A stretch of DNA of 19,333 bases from DATKCA01 sp035544675. Its GTDB lineage: Bacteria; Acidobacteriota; Thermoanaerobaculia; Gp7-AA8. Location: NCBI GenBank assembly GCA_035544675.1, contig DATKCA010000277.1, forward strand, positions 1-19,333, given 5' to 3'. The notes below the pieces were generated by a model. That model saw only the letters and a program-made list of their open reading frames with translations. It made no database searches and had not been told where the DNA came from. The position numbers were made by a program, and so were the translations under genes. This document shows positions 1 through 8,664 of the stretch, piece by piece; position 1 is the first letter of the stretch, and every line of letters starts with the position of its first letter.

Positions 1-3
1 GAC

Positions 4-30
4 TAAGGACTAACCCCTGGCACCTGCCCT
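4..30. repeat. Heptanucleotide repeat tract at the left edge
   Basis: The bases parse as consecutive 7-mers: CTAAGGA, CTAACCC, CTGGCAC, CTGCCCT. The first unit is identical to one at 7057-7063, and the tract resembles the heptamer blocks at 3166-3255 and 7050-7080. It lies just upstream of the lipoprotein gene at 66. The window cuts it on the left, so its full length is unknown. Confidence 0.45.
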
Positions 31-65
31 GCAGTTATGGGTACAGATCGTTCTGGGAGGTTCCC

Positions 66-503
66 TTGAGATTCTCAGCCGTAGCGGCAATGGTGTCGCT
101 GTTGGTCGCGTGTGGTGTGAATCGTGGCGGCCAGGAAGTCCAGCAACAGAGCCTCGTCGAAGAGGAGGCCGTCTCGCCTTCCCCCGAGACGTTCGCGCTC
201 GGAACCGAGCTGAGCGAGTCGGGCGCGGTTGCCGCGCGCGGCGCCTCGGACTCGATCATACGGGGAGGCGAGGTCTACGTTTCCATCGACGTCAACGGCG
301 CGAGCACGGGCCAGACGATCGAGGTGCAGTGGCTCGATCCGAATGGCGACGTCATCCACAGCGAGCAGCGCATGGTGCCGAAGCAGCAGCGCTACGTCCC
401 GTTCTCGTCGGGCCGGACCAAGGACTGGAAGCCGGGCTCGCATCGAGCGGTGATCGTGATCGACGGCCGTCGCGTCAGCGAGAAGAGCTTCGACGTGATG
501 TAG
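66..503 (+). CDS. Small putative lipoprotein of unknown function
   Basis: This encodes a 145-residue protein that I do not recognise as a named family. The TTG start at 66 is supported by the strong ribosome site GGGAGG at 55-60 with a 5-base spacer. The N-terminus is a very short lipoprotein signal: hydrophobic residues 3-15 run into the lipobox LVAC, making Cys16 the likely lipidated residue after signal peptidase II. Residues 17-65 are a Glu/Ser-rich tether. Residues about 70-145 look like a small beta-sandwich with alternating hydrophobic strands and a 'W-K-P-G-S-H-R-A-V-I-V-I-D-G' strand pair, a pattern common in extracytoplasmic Ig-like modules. It converges on the exporter gene with 19 bases between stop codons, so it is transcribed alone. 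Presence and lipoprotein class are well supported; function is unknown. Confidence 0.8.
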   Translation: MRFSAVAAMVSLLVACGVNRGGQEVQQQSLVEEEAVSPSPETFALGTELSESGAVAARGASDSIIRGGEVYVSIDVNGASTGQTIEVQWLDPNGDVIHSEQRMVPKQQRYVPFSSGRTKDWKPGSHRAVIVIDGRRVSEKSFDVM

Positions 504-522
504 GGAGGGCGGCGGCGCTCCA

Positions 523-3500
523 CTACTTCACGTTGTCGGTCGGGTTCCGGTCGATGAGCTTGTTCAGCGGATCGATGCCCGACTTGCCGGGCTTGACCGG
601 GACGAAGATCTCGAATGTGGTGCGCGGGCCTGTGACGTGACGCTTCTCCACGAGCAGCGCCTTGTCCTTCTCGTCGAGCGCACCGATGTCCATCCAGTCG
701 TCGAGCGGCACTTCCTTCTCCACTCCGCGTCCGTCGGCGCGCAGCTTCTTCGACTCCGCGGCGATCGTCACCTTGTAACGCCCGTCCGGCATCTTCACCG
801 ACGCCACCTCGGTCACCTTGTTGTCGTACAGCGTGATGGTCTCGAAGAGATCGGTGATGAGCGACTGCTTGTCCGCGGGAGCGTGGCGGCGGAACGCGTC
901 GAGCAGCTCGACGGTGCGGACGTACGGCGGGCCCTTGAACGCCCACTCGCCGATGATGTCGCGCAACGCGGCGTTGACGTTGTCCTCGCCGATCGCGTCG
1001 CGCAGCGCGTACATGGCCAGTGATCCCTTGCGGTAGTGAATGTAGGGCTGGTTCTCGACGCGCTGGAGCGGCTGCTCCTCGATCAGCTCGCCGCCCCGTC
1101 CCGCCAGGTAGCCGTTCAGCTCGTGCCGCAGGAACTTTCGCATCTGCTCCCGGCCGTACTCCTTCTCCTGGACCATCAGGGCCGAGTACTGCGCCAGCGT
1201 CTCCGTGATCATGGTGACGCCCTGCACGCGCGCGCCGATCACCTGATGCGCCCACCACTGGTGTGCCACTTCGTGCGCGGTGACGTAGAAGACGTAGTCG
1301 AGCGACTCCTCGTCGCGCAGGTCGGCGATGAAGCCGATCGACTCGGAGAAGGGGATCGTGTTCGGGAACGACTGGGCGAACCGCGCATAGCGAGGAAACT
1401 CCAGGATGCGCACCTGCGTGTGCTGGTACGGAGAGAAGTTCGCGGTGAAGTAGTCGAGCGACTTCTTCACTCCCTCGATCATGCGATCGACGTTGTAGGG
1501 ATGCTTGCGGTCGTAATAGACCTCGATCGCGACGTCGTTCCACTTGTCCCTCTTCACCTCGTACTCGGCCGACAGATATGACCAGAATCCGAGGATGGGG
1601 GAGGTGGTCTTGTAGTGGAAGTAGCGGCGGCCGTTGGCGCTCCACTCCTTCTGCAGGTAGCCGGGCGCGATGGCGATCTGGTCCGGCGAGGTGCTCACCG
1701 TCGTATCGAGGTTCAGCCAGTCCGATTCCGCCGTGAGCTGATGGATGTTCCGCGCCTCCGGATCCTCCAGCGGCGGAAAGCGCTCCGGCTCGCCCAGGCC
1801 GTATTTGCGGCGTTTGTTGCGATCCTCGAGCTCGGCGAAACGCTGATAGCCGAGGTGAGGGAAGTAGGAGAAGTTGTTGACGAAGGTGCCGTTGCCGACG
1901 ATGTCGGTGCCTCCGCTGCCGTTCACGAAGCCGCGAGGCTCGACGACGACCTCGAAGTGCATCGGCAGCGATGCCCCCGGCGCCATCGGCGAGGCCAGGG
2001 TATGGATCGCGTATCCGTGATCGCGACTGTGGGACTGGAGGACGGCGCCCGGGATGGTCACGCTGTACCGTGTCACTTCGGGATTCATCGAGACGTGCAG
2101 CTCGGAGATCGGCGCGGCCGTCTTGTTCACGAGCGTGTACGTGCCGCGGACCGCCAGAGCCCGCCGGTGCGGATCGATGTCCACGTCCGCCTTGACGTCG
2201 GTGATCTTCGGCATCGGCACCGCCGCGTATCTCTTGTAGGCCTTCTCGTACTGGGCCGACCGTTCCTCGTTGTCGTCCGTCGTCCGATAGGTGTTCAGCA
2301 CGTTCGTGTTGTAGTAGATCCATCCGCCCGTGGCTGCAACGGCGGCCGCGAGCACGACGGCGGCGGCGGCAACCGTGCCGTCGAACCTCGATCCCGCGAT
2401 GCGCAGGCGCATGCGCAGCGCCGACTCCGTTCCCCGCACCCACAGTAGATGGACGATCACGACGAGCCCGGCGCAGATCAGGGCCCAGTAGATCGTGAAC
2501 CACGCCATCCGCGGTACGAAGTGGCCATACCCGTTCATGTCGGAGTAGGGGGCGCCTGTTCCGCCCGCGAAGCGGTAGAGGTTGTGCTCGAGGTCGAGCG
2601 CAGGCAGGACCGGAAGACTGACGATGTATAGCAGGATCCCCAGGAAGCCGATGTACTTGTTGTTGGTGACGACGTGAAGGAAGAACGCCAGCGTGGCCAT
2701 CATCAGCATCGGCAGCAGCGTCTCCAGAAAGAGGCCGCGCGCGTAGAGCCCCAGCTCGTAATTGGTGTAGCCCTTCGCCGTCTGCACGGTGAGCGTGGCC
2801 AGCATCGCCGTAAAGAGAAGCAGGGCCACGATCAGATACAGCGCAGCGAGTTTTCCTGCCCACAGGGCGGAGGTGGCGGCCGGAGTGGCGTCGGTGACCT
2901 CGTTCAGCCTGGCCTGCCGCTCCCGGAAGACGATCTCGCCCGAATAGAACGCGATGATGATGATCGCAAAGAGGAGGAAGCTGCCGTCGATGGCCGTCAG
3001 CATGACGCCGGTGACGGGATAGATCTTCGTGTCGAACAGAGAGTCTGCGAACGACGCCGCCGCGATGACGTTGGCGAGCCCGAGCGCGAGGATGACCAGG
3101 AACGGGATGCTCTTGAGCGTGGTCGCGACCTCGACCCTGATCGTGCTGGCGAACTGGGCGAACCACAGGCCTCGGGCCTCAGGCCTCGGGCCTCGGGAGG
3201 AAACAGCCGGCGGTGCGGGGACCTCTGAGGCCTGAGGCCCGAGGCCCGAGGCCCGCTTCTTCCCCTTCGTCGCAGGCGTCTCGAAGCGGAACCTCCACGC
3301 CGTCAGCGCAAACACCGCCAGCCCGATCGACGTCCAGAGAATGCGGTTCCAGAGAAAGACACCGTCCAGGGGAAGGACCTGGGTGTTCCGCTCCACCACG
3401 GTCCAGTACCTGGTGGCCAGCGCGAAGGAGGTGATCCCGAACGGATCGAGCAGGGTGGCAGTCCGCTCCATCTCCAGGTTGTCGCCGACGATGGCGTTGG

Positions 3501-4074
3501 CGATGAGATAGCCGACCAGGAACGCCACCGCCACCGCGTAGGTGGCCACCGCGCTGCGGGTCAGGACCGCGATCGAGAAGAAGATCGCGGCGATCAGGAT
3601 GATGTTCGGCGCGATGAGAACGAACAGCGAGTAGAGATACGGCCCGAGGTCGAACGGACCGATCCGTTCTTTCTCGAGCCAGGGCATGAAGCTGCCGAGC
3701 ATGATTCCGCCGACCACGCCCAGGTAGATGAGAAACGAGACCAGGACCGAGCCGGCGAACCGTCCGGCCAGGAAGTCGGTCTTGCGGATCGGCGACGAGA
3801 AGAACAGTTCGGCCGTCCCGAGCTCGTGATCGCGCAACGCGGCGTTGGAGACGAAGGCCGTCGTCGTGAACACGCTGAAGACCGACATCACCAGCAGGAA
3901 CTGCATGATCACGAACGGCGCGTTGCGATGAACGTTGCCGATCGAGCCGCCGATCTGGACCGAGTCCGACGTCACCGCCCCGAACGCCAGGAGGAAGAAG
4001 AGGATCGTGCAGACGTAGAAGACCAGGTGGTGCAGGTGATGGCGGACTTCGAACGCGAAGATCTCTTTGAACAT
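523..4074 (-). CDS. ABC-2 permease fused to an M1-family aminopeptidase
   Basis: This 1183-residue fusion has two ABC-2 permease units followed by a metallopeptidase. Residues about 1-265 contain six hydrophobic helices. Residues 274-303 are a Gly/Pro/Ala linker encoded by a heptamer repeat. Residues about 304-590 form a second permease half, ending in a membrane segment near 570-590. Residues about 600-1183 are the M1 domain, presumably on the outer face of the membrane. The zinc motif HEVAHQWW is at 934-941 (ligands His934 and His938, catalytic Glu935), with Glu958 in 'ITETLAQYS' as the likely third ligand. A GAMEN exopeptidase motif is not visible; the equivalent stretch reads PFSESIGFIADL (908-919). 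A 'YRKGSLAMYAL' segment near residue 1015 fits the family's catalytic Tyr region. The start lies 2 bases after the stop of the ATPase gene, so the pair is translationally coupled and should form one exporter. The substrate is unknown. Confidence 0.9.
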   Translation of the reverse strand: MFKEIFAFEVRHHLHHLVFYVCTILFFLLAFGAVTSDSVQIGGSIGNVHRNAPFVIMQFLLVMSVFSVFTTTAFVSNAALRDHELGTAELFFSSPIRKTDFLAGRFAGSVLVSFLIYLGVVGGIMLGSFMPWLEKERIGPFDLGPYLYSLFVLIAPNIILIAAIFFSIAVLTRSAVATYAVAVAFLVGYLIANAIVGDNLEMERTATLLDPFGITSFALATRYWTVVERNTQVLPLDGVFLWNRILWTSIGLAVFALTAWRFRFETPATKGKKRASGLGPQASEVPAPPAVSSRGPRPEARGLWFAQFASTIRVEVATTLKSIPFLVILALGLANVIAAASFADSLFDTKIYPVTGVMLTAIDGSFLLFAIIIIAFYSGEIVFRERQARLNEVTDATPAATSALWAGKLAALYLIVALLLFTAMLATLTVQTAKGYTNYELGLYARGLFLETLLPMLMMATLAFFLHVVTNNKYIGFLGILLYIVSLPVLPALDLEHNLYRFAGGTGAPYSDMNGYGHFVPRMAWFTIYWALICAGLVVIVHLLWVRGTESALRMRLRIAGSRFDGTVAAAAVVLAAAVAATGGWIYYNTNVLNTYRTTDDNEERSAQYEKAYKRYAAVPMPKITDVKADVDIDPHRRALAVRGTYTLVNKTAAPISELHVSMNPEVTRYSVTIPGAVLQSHSRDHGYAIHTLASPMAPGASLPMHFEVVVEPRGFVNGSGGTDIVGNGTFVNNFSYFPHLGYQRFAELEDRNKRRKYGLGEPERFPPLEDPEARNIHQLTAESDWLNLDTTVSTSPDQIAIAPGYLQKEWSANGRRYFHYKTTSPILGFWSYLSAEYEVKRDKWNDVAIEVYYDRKHPYNVDRMIEGVKKSLDYFTANFSPYQHTQVRILEFPRYARFAQSFPNTIPFSESIGFIADLRDEESLDYVFYVTAHEVAHQWWAHQVIGARVQGVTMITETLAQYSALMVQEKEYGREQMRKFLRHELNGYLAGRGGELIEEQPLQRVENQPYIHYRKGSLAMYALRDAIGEDNVNAALRDIIGEWAFKGPPYVRTVELLDAFRRHAPADKQSLITDLFETITLYDNKVTEVASVKMPDGRYKVTIAAESKKLRADGRGVEKEVPLDDWMDIGALDEKDKALLVEKRHVTGPRTTFEIFVPVKPGKSGIDPLNKLIDRNPTDNVK
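3166..3255. repeat. Inverted heptamer repeat inside the permease gene
   Basis: Two arms of tandem 7-mers face each other. The left arm (3166-3197) reads as CAGGCCT and CGGGCCT units. The right arm (3222-3255) is the inverse, built from AGGCCTG and AGGCCCG units. About 24 unrelated bases lie between them. The block is read in frame as roughly 30 residues linking the two permease halves of the 523-4074 protein. It is far more repetitive than the surrounding coding sequence. Confidence 0.75.
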
Positions 4075-4076
4075 CG

Positions 4077-4952
4077 CTAAGCCGCCGCTTCGTGGAGTGT
4101 CGAGAAGTAGACGTCCTCGAGCGATCCGCCCACCGGCTCGAATCCCTGGCCGGGGCTTGCGTCGCTCAGCACGTGCACCACGGTCCTGCCGGCCACCAGC
4201 CGCGTCGAGATGACCGCGTGGGAGGCCTGGATCGCTTCGAGCTCCGAGCGTGCGATCACGCGCCGCCAGATCCTTCCTTCCAGCGCCCGGATCGCCGCGG
4301 CCGGGTCGCCGCTCATCAGCACCCGACCCTCGGAAATGATGGCCATCCGGCTGCAGAGATCGGACACGTCTTCGACGATGTGCGTGGAGAGGATGACGAT
4401 CACGTTCTCGCCGATCTCGGCGAGCAGGTTGTGGAATCGCACCCGTTCGCCCGGATCGAGACCGGCCGTCGGCTCGTCCACGATGATCAGCTTCGGACTG
4501 CCGATCAGGGCCTGAGCGATTCCAAAGCGCTGGCGCATCCCGCCGGAGAATGTGCCGAGTCTCTGCTTGCGCACGGCGTGGAGGTTGACGCGGTGCAGCA
4601 GGGCCTCCACGAGCTCCTTCCGGGCCCGGCGATTGGCGATGCCTTTGAGGACCGCGAAGTGATTCAGCATCGACTCGGCCGGCATCCTCGGATACACGCC
4701 GAATTCCTGCGGCAGGTAGCCGAGGAGCCGGCGCACTTGGTCCTTCTGCTTCAGGACGTCGATGTCGCCGAGCGTCACCGCGCCCGAGTCGGCCTCCTGC
4801 AGCGTCGCCAGCGTCCGCATGAGCGTCGATTTCCCCGCGCCGTTCGGCCCGAGGAGGCCGAACATGCCGGTGCCGATGTCGAGGCTGACGTCGTCGAGTG
4901 CGCGGACGCCGTTCGGATACGTCTTGGAGAGGTTGCGGATCGTGAGATGCAT
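4077..4952 (-). CDS. ABC transporter ATP-binding protein
   Basis: This 291-residue nucleotide-binding subunit of an ABC-2 type exporter has every expected motif. Walker A GPNGAGKST is at 35-43, the Q-loop Gln at 82, and the signature FSGGM at 135-139. Walker B LIIVDE is at 155-160, with the D-loop GLDP at 164-167 and the switch His at 191. Residues 220-291 form a short C-terminal extension typical of CcmA/NatA-like ATPases. It is the first gene of a two-gene operon with the permease/peptidase fusion, which supplies the membrane part. No good ribosome site precedes the ATG. A TATAAC box lies 6 bases upstream of it (minus strand), so the mRNA may be leaderless. What it moves cannot be told from the sequence. 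Confidence 0.93.
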   Translation of the reverse strand: MHLTIRNLSKTYPNGVRALDDVSLDIGTGMFGLLGPNGAGKSTLMRTLATLQEADSGAVTLGDIDVLKQKDQVRRLLGYLPQEFGVYPRMPAESMLNHFAVLKGIANRRARKELVEALLHRVNLHAVRKQRLGTFSGGMRQRFGIAQALIGSPKLIIVDEPTAGLDPGERVRFHNLLAEIGENVIVILSTHIVEDVSDLCSRMAIISEGRVLMSGDPAAAIRALEGRIWRRVIARSELEAIQASHAVISTRLVAGRTVVHVLSDASPGQGFEPVGGSLEDVYFSTLHEAAA

Positions 4953-4977
4953 GGTGGCGTTATACGGCGTTCTGCTC

Positions 4978-5039
4978 CTCTGTGTTCTCTGTGAACTCTG
5001 TGGTTGAAATCAAACCACAGAGACGCAGAGGGCACAGAG
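4978..5039. repeat. CTCTGTG-type long inverted repeat, copy 1
   Basis: Perfect 10-base arms CTCTGTGGTT (4996-5005) and AACCACAGAG (5013-5022) surround a 7-base loop. Outside them both arms continue with imperfect CTCTGTG repeats, giving about 27 paired bases per arm. The element fills most of the 103-base gap between the divergent ABC ATPase and recQ genes. A related, longer copy lies after recQ at 6962-7045. No T-run follows, so it is not a typical terminator. Confidence 0.8.
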
Positions 5040-5055
5040 ATTAGAATCTGAGATA

Positions 5056-6867
5056 GTGTCCGATTCCCGCGTCCTCGAAGCTCTCCGCGGAACCTGGGGA
5101 TACGACTCTCTCCGCCCTCTGCAGGAGCGGGCCATCGATGCCGTGCTCGGGCGCCGCGACTCGCTCGTGGTGATGCCCACGGGCGGCGGCAAGTCGCTCT
5201 GCTATCAACTGCCGCCTCTACTCAGTGGAGAACTGACCCTCGTGGTCTCGCCGCTCATCTCATTGATGAAAGACCAGGTCGACTCGCTCCGCCAGCTCGG
5301 AGTGGAGGCCGCCCAGGTCAACAGCACGACGTCGGCCGAAGAAAAACGCCACCTCGTCGCCCTCGCCCGCGCCGGAAGGCTGCGACTCCTCTTCGTTTCG
5401 CCCGAGCGGCTGGCCCTCGACCGCTTCCAGGAGTTCCTGGCCACGCTCGACGTCCGCACGTTCGCCATCGACGAGGCGCACTGCATCAGCCACTGGGGCC
5501 ACGACTTCCGGCCGGAGTACCGCCAGCTCGGCGAGCTTCGCGTCCGATTTCCGGCTGCATCGCTGCACGCGTACACCGCGACGGCGACGGCCGCGGTGCG
5601 CCGCGACATCGCCGTCCAGCTTCGTCTCCAGGAGCCCGAGACCCTGGTGGGGAACTTCGACCGGCCGAACCTCTCCTATCGAATCCTGCCGCGCCGGGAG
5701 CCGCTCAAGCAGACGCTGGAGGTCCTGGAGCGCCACGGCGGCGAGGCGGGAATCATCTACTGCATCCGGAAGAAGGATGTCGACGAGACGACCGCGGCGC
5801 TGCAGCGGCGGGGAATCGACGCGCGCGCCTATCACGCCGGGCTCTCGCGCGAAGAGCGCACGGCCACGCAGGACGCGTTCGCCAGCGAGAAGTGCAACCT
5901 GGTCGTGGCCACCGTCGCATTCGGCATGGGCATCGACCGCTCCAACATCCGCTTCGTGCTGCACAGCGGGCTGCCGAAGTCGATCGAGCATTATCAGCAG
6001 GAGACGGGGCGGGCCGGCCGCGACGGGCTGGAGGCGGATTGCGTCCTGCTCTACTCGGCAGCCGACGTTCTGCTCTGGCGCTCCATCGTGCAGCGCTCGG
6101 CGGAGGAGGGCGGCGCGGAAGAGGAGTACATCCGCCACTCCCAGCGCCAGATCGACGAGATGGACCGGTACGCGCGCGGCGCGGTGTGCCGTCATCGCGC
6201 GCTGGTGAGCTACTTCGGCCAGGAGTACCCCTCGCCGAACTGCTCGGCGTGCGACCTCTGCCTCGGCGACGTCGAGGAGGTGGCCGATGCCACGGTCATC
6301 GCGCAGAAGATCCTCTCCTGCGTGGCCCGGACCGAGCAGCGCTTCGGCGCCGGTCACGTCATCTCCGTCCTTCGCGGCGAAACGACCGATCGCGTCCGTT
6401 CCCTCGGTCACGACCGGCTCAGCACGTACGGTCTCTTGTCATCGCATCCGCAGCACGAGCTGCGGGACTGGATGTATCAATTGATCGGACACGGGTTTCT
6501 CGTTCAGGAGGGGGACCGCTACCCCATTCTGCGTCTGACCGAGGCGTCGCGGCGCGTGCTGCGGGGCGAGGAGAGCGTGCGTCTGATTCAGATCGCGCGA
6601 AAAGAGAAGCGAAAGAAGTCGAGGAGCGAGGCGGAGTCGTGGGAAGGCGTGGATGGCGCGCTGTTCGAGTCGTTGCGCGCTCTCCGCCGCGAGCTCGCCT
6701 CCGCGCGCGGCGTCCCGCCCTACGTGATCCTCGGCGACCGCTCGCTGCGCGAGATCGCCCGCTCCCGCCCCCGCACGCTCGTGGAGCTGCGCGAGATCTA
6801 CGGCATCGGCGACAAGAAGCTGGCGGACCTCGGCGAGCGGATCATGGCGCTCATGCAAGGCCCGTGA
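5056..6867 (+). CDS. recQ: ATP-dependent DNA helicase RecQ
   Basis: This 603-residue protein is the normal length for bacterial RecQ, a 3'-5' DNA helicase of recombinational repair and fork restart. Motif 0 (LRPLQ) is at 19-23. Walker A PTGGGKS is at 41-47, DEAH at 139-142 inside 'IDEAHCISHWGHDFRPEY', and motif VI QQETGRAGRDG at 314-324. The zinc-binding subdomain uses Cys378, Cys396, Cys399 and Cys402. A winged-helix RQC region follows (about 410-520), then a Lys/Arg-rich linker. An HRDC domain closes the protein at about 535-600, with 'LREIYGIGDKKLADLGE' as its conserved core. The GTG start at 5056 has no clear ribosome site. A TAGAAT box 8 bases upstream could give a very short or leaderless mRNA. 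Palindromic repeats flank the gene on both sides. Confidence 0.95.
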   Translation: MSDSRVLEALRGTWGYDSLRPLQERAIDAVLGRRDSLVVMPTGGGKSLCYQLPPLLSGELTLVVSPLISLMKDQVDSLRQLGVEAAQVNSTTSAEEKRHLVALARAGRLRLLFVSPERLALDRFQEFLATLDVRTFAIDEAHCISHWGHDFRPEYRQLGELRVRFPAASLHAYTATATAAVRRDIAVQLRLQEPETLVGNFDRPNLSYRILPRREPLKQTLEVLERHGGEAGIIYCIRKKDVDETTAALQRRGIDARAYHAGLSREERTATQDAFASEKCNLVVATVAFGMGIDRSNIRFVLHSGLPKSIEHYQQETGRAGRDGLEADCVLLYSAADVLLWRSIVQRSAEEGGAEEEYIRHSQRQIDEMDRYARGAVCRHRALVSYFGQEYPSPNCSACDLCLGDVEEVADATVIAQKILSCVARTEQRFGAGHVISVLRGETTDRVRSLGHDRLSTYGLLSSHPQHELRDWMYQLIGHGFLVQEGDRYPILRLTEASRRVLRGEESVRLIQIARKEKRKKSRSEAESWEGVDGALFESLRALRRELASARGVPPYVILGDRSLREIARSRPRTLVELREIYGIGDKKLADLGERIMALMQGP

Positions 6868-6880
6868 GAGGGACGACCAG

Positions 6881-6940
6881 AGGCGCGGGGGAGGACACGA
6901 TCGTTCACGGAATGGAGGCGCGGGTGTCCTCACCCGCGCC
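6881..6940. repeat. GC-rich TCCT-loop hairpin downstream of recQ
   Basis: A perfect inverted repeat has arms GGCGCGGGTG (6917-6926) and CACCCGCGCC (6931-6940) around loop TCCT. Just upstream, 6881-6898 looks like a decayed copy (GGCGCGGG followed by GAGGACAC). The core matches hairpins found inside three genes at 11720, 12262 and 15049-15114. No U-tract follows the stem, so an intrinsic terminator is not supported. Confidence 0.8.
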
Positions 6941-6961
6941 CCCCGTCGTCCCCCTAAGGAA

Positions 6962-7045
6962 CCTCTGCGTAAGCTCTGTGTCCTCTGTGACTCTGTGGTT
7001 TGACGTCAACCACAGAGTCACAGAGATCACAAAGTTGCGCAGAGG
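6962..7045. repeat. CTCTGTG-type long inverted repeat, copy 2
   Basis: An 84-base near-palindrome is centred on TGACGTCA (7001-7008). The left arm starts CCTCTGCGT and the right arm ends GCGCAGAGG. Between them run CTCTGTG units, including CTCTGTGGTT and its complement. It belongs to the same family as the element at 4978-5039, and the two bracket recQ. It sits in the 189-base gap between the convergent recQ and SDR genes, where I see no gene. Confidence 0.8.
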
Positions 7046-7049
7046 CTCC

Positions 7050-7080
7050 CTGAGGCCTAAGGACTAGGGCCTAAGGCCCG
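7050..7080. repeat. Heptanucleotide repeat overlapping the SDR stop codon
   Basis: Four tandem 7-mers (CTGAGGC, CTAAGGA, CTAGGGC, CTAAGGC) run from 7050 to 7077. Read on the minus strand they encode the last residues, RALGPSP, and the TAG stop of the 7057-7692 gene. They share unit design with the blocks at 4-30 and 3166-3255. Confidence 0.65.
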
Positions 7081-7692
7081 CATCTCCCGTGATTCCACGA
7101 TACGCACACCCGGCGCATCCGCGCGCGCTGCGTCCACCAGCGTCCGCGCGACATCGCGCGCCTCGACCGGACGATATCGCGGCGGCATGAGCCAGCCGAT
7201 CTTCTTGGCCAGCTCTTCGCCGCGACGGTGCTCGCCGCGCGGGCCGAGCAGCAGCGAAGGGCGCGCGATCGTTACGCTGCGGTATCCGAGGCGGAGGATG
7301 TCGTCCTCGGTCTCGCCTTTGACGCGGTTGTAGAACACGCGCGAGCGGGCGTTCGCGCCGAGCGCGCTGACCAGCAGAAAGTGCGTGGCGCCGCTCTTCA
7401 TGCCGGCCCGCGCCATCTCCAGCGGCATGTCGTGGTCGATGCGCCGGAACTCCTCCTTGGAGCCGGCCTTCCTGATGGTGGTGCCGAGCGCGCAGAAAAT
7501 CTGCGTGACCGCGCCGCCGGGAATGACGGCGCTCCACCCGGCCTGCTCCAGCCGCGGATGCGCCGGTAACGGCCGGCGCGTGAAGGCGACCACGTTCAGC
7601 GGCTCGTCGGCGAGCAACAGCGGGAGGATCTGGCCACCGACCAGGCCGGTGGCGCCGAGCAGAAGGACGCGGCGTTGCTGCATGGTCGTCAT
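7057..7692 (-). CDS. NAD(P)-binding protein, HTATIP2/TIP30-like atypical SDR
   Basis: This 211-residue protein has a Rossmann fold. The nucleotide motif GATGLVGG lies near the N-terminus (about residues 12-19), after 'RRVLLLGATG'. Typical TIP30-like segments follow: 'CALGTTIRKAGSKEEFRRID', 'HFLLVSALGA', and 'FYNRVKGE', which carries the YxxxK pair with the upstream Ser in 'LLVSALG'. 'IARPSLLLGPR' and 'YRPVEARDVA' follow. The substrate is unknown; relatives are described as NAD(P)-dependent oxidoreductases. I chose the ATG at 7692 because the reading frame upstream is Arg-rich and unconserved-looking; ATG 7683 and an ATG at 7743 are alternatives. It follows the aldo/keto reductase by about 60 bases on the same strand and is probably cotranscribed. 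The last seven codons and the stop come from a heptamer repeat, so the native C-terminus may have been replaced. Confidence 0.85.
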   Translation of the reverse strand: MTTMQQRRVLLLGATGLVGGQILPLLLADEPLNVVAFTRRPLPAHPRLEQAGWSAVIPGGAVTQIFCALGTTIRKAGSKEEFRRIDHDMPLEMARAGMKSGATHFLLVSALGANARSRVFYNRVKGETEDDILRLGYRSVTIARPSLLLGPRGEHRRGEELAKKIGWLMPPRYRPVEARDVARTLVDAARADAPGVRIVESREMRALGPSP

Positions 7693-7750
7693 TCTGGCAT
7701 TTCCGGCCTGCCAGGAGCGCCGCGGCTGCCCGCGCCGCGCCACGACACCA

Positions 7751-8611
<861 letters not shown>

Positions 8612-8635
8612 GCATCGCTCGCATGCACTGGCGGT

Positions 8636-8662
8636 GCCGCATCAGCCCGCGTAGGATGCGGC
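8636..8662 (+). promoter_or_regulatory. Hairpin covering the pirin ribosome-binding site
   Basis: Perfect 8-base arms GCCGCATC (8636-8643) and GATGCGGC (8655-8662) flank an 11-base loop. The likely ribosome site TAGGA (8652-8656) lies partly in the loop and partly in the right arm, and the start codon follows two bases after the stem. This could limit translation of the pirin gene, or it could be a regulator site between divergent genes. Only the structure is seen; the role is inferred. Confidence 0.45.
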
Positions 8663-8664
8663 CG

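Noticed and set aside
392..3166. A 924-residue minus-strand open frame inside the permease/peptidase gene
   Set aside because: It lies in another frame of a gene with complete permease and peptidase motifs; the Arg-rich translation has no membrane segments.
6917..6940. The post-recQ hairpin as an intrinsic terminator
   Set aside because: The stem is strong but no T-run follows on either strand, and the same element occurs inside genes.
5892..7067. A 391-residue plus-strand open frame overlapping the recQ 3' half
   Set aside because: It is an out-of-frame shadow of recQ that runs into the repeat region; the tail is translated repeat sequence.
3166..7080. The repeat blocks as a CRISPR array
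   Set aside because: There are no regularly spaced identical repeats with unique spacers; units are contiguous heptamers or single palindromes, and no cas gene is present.
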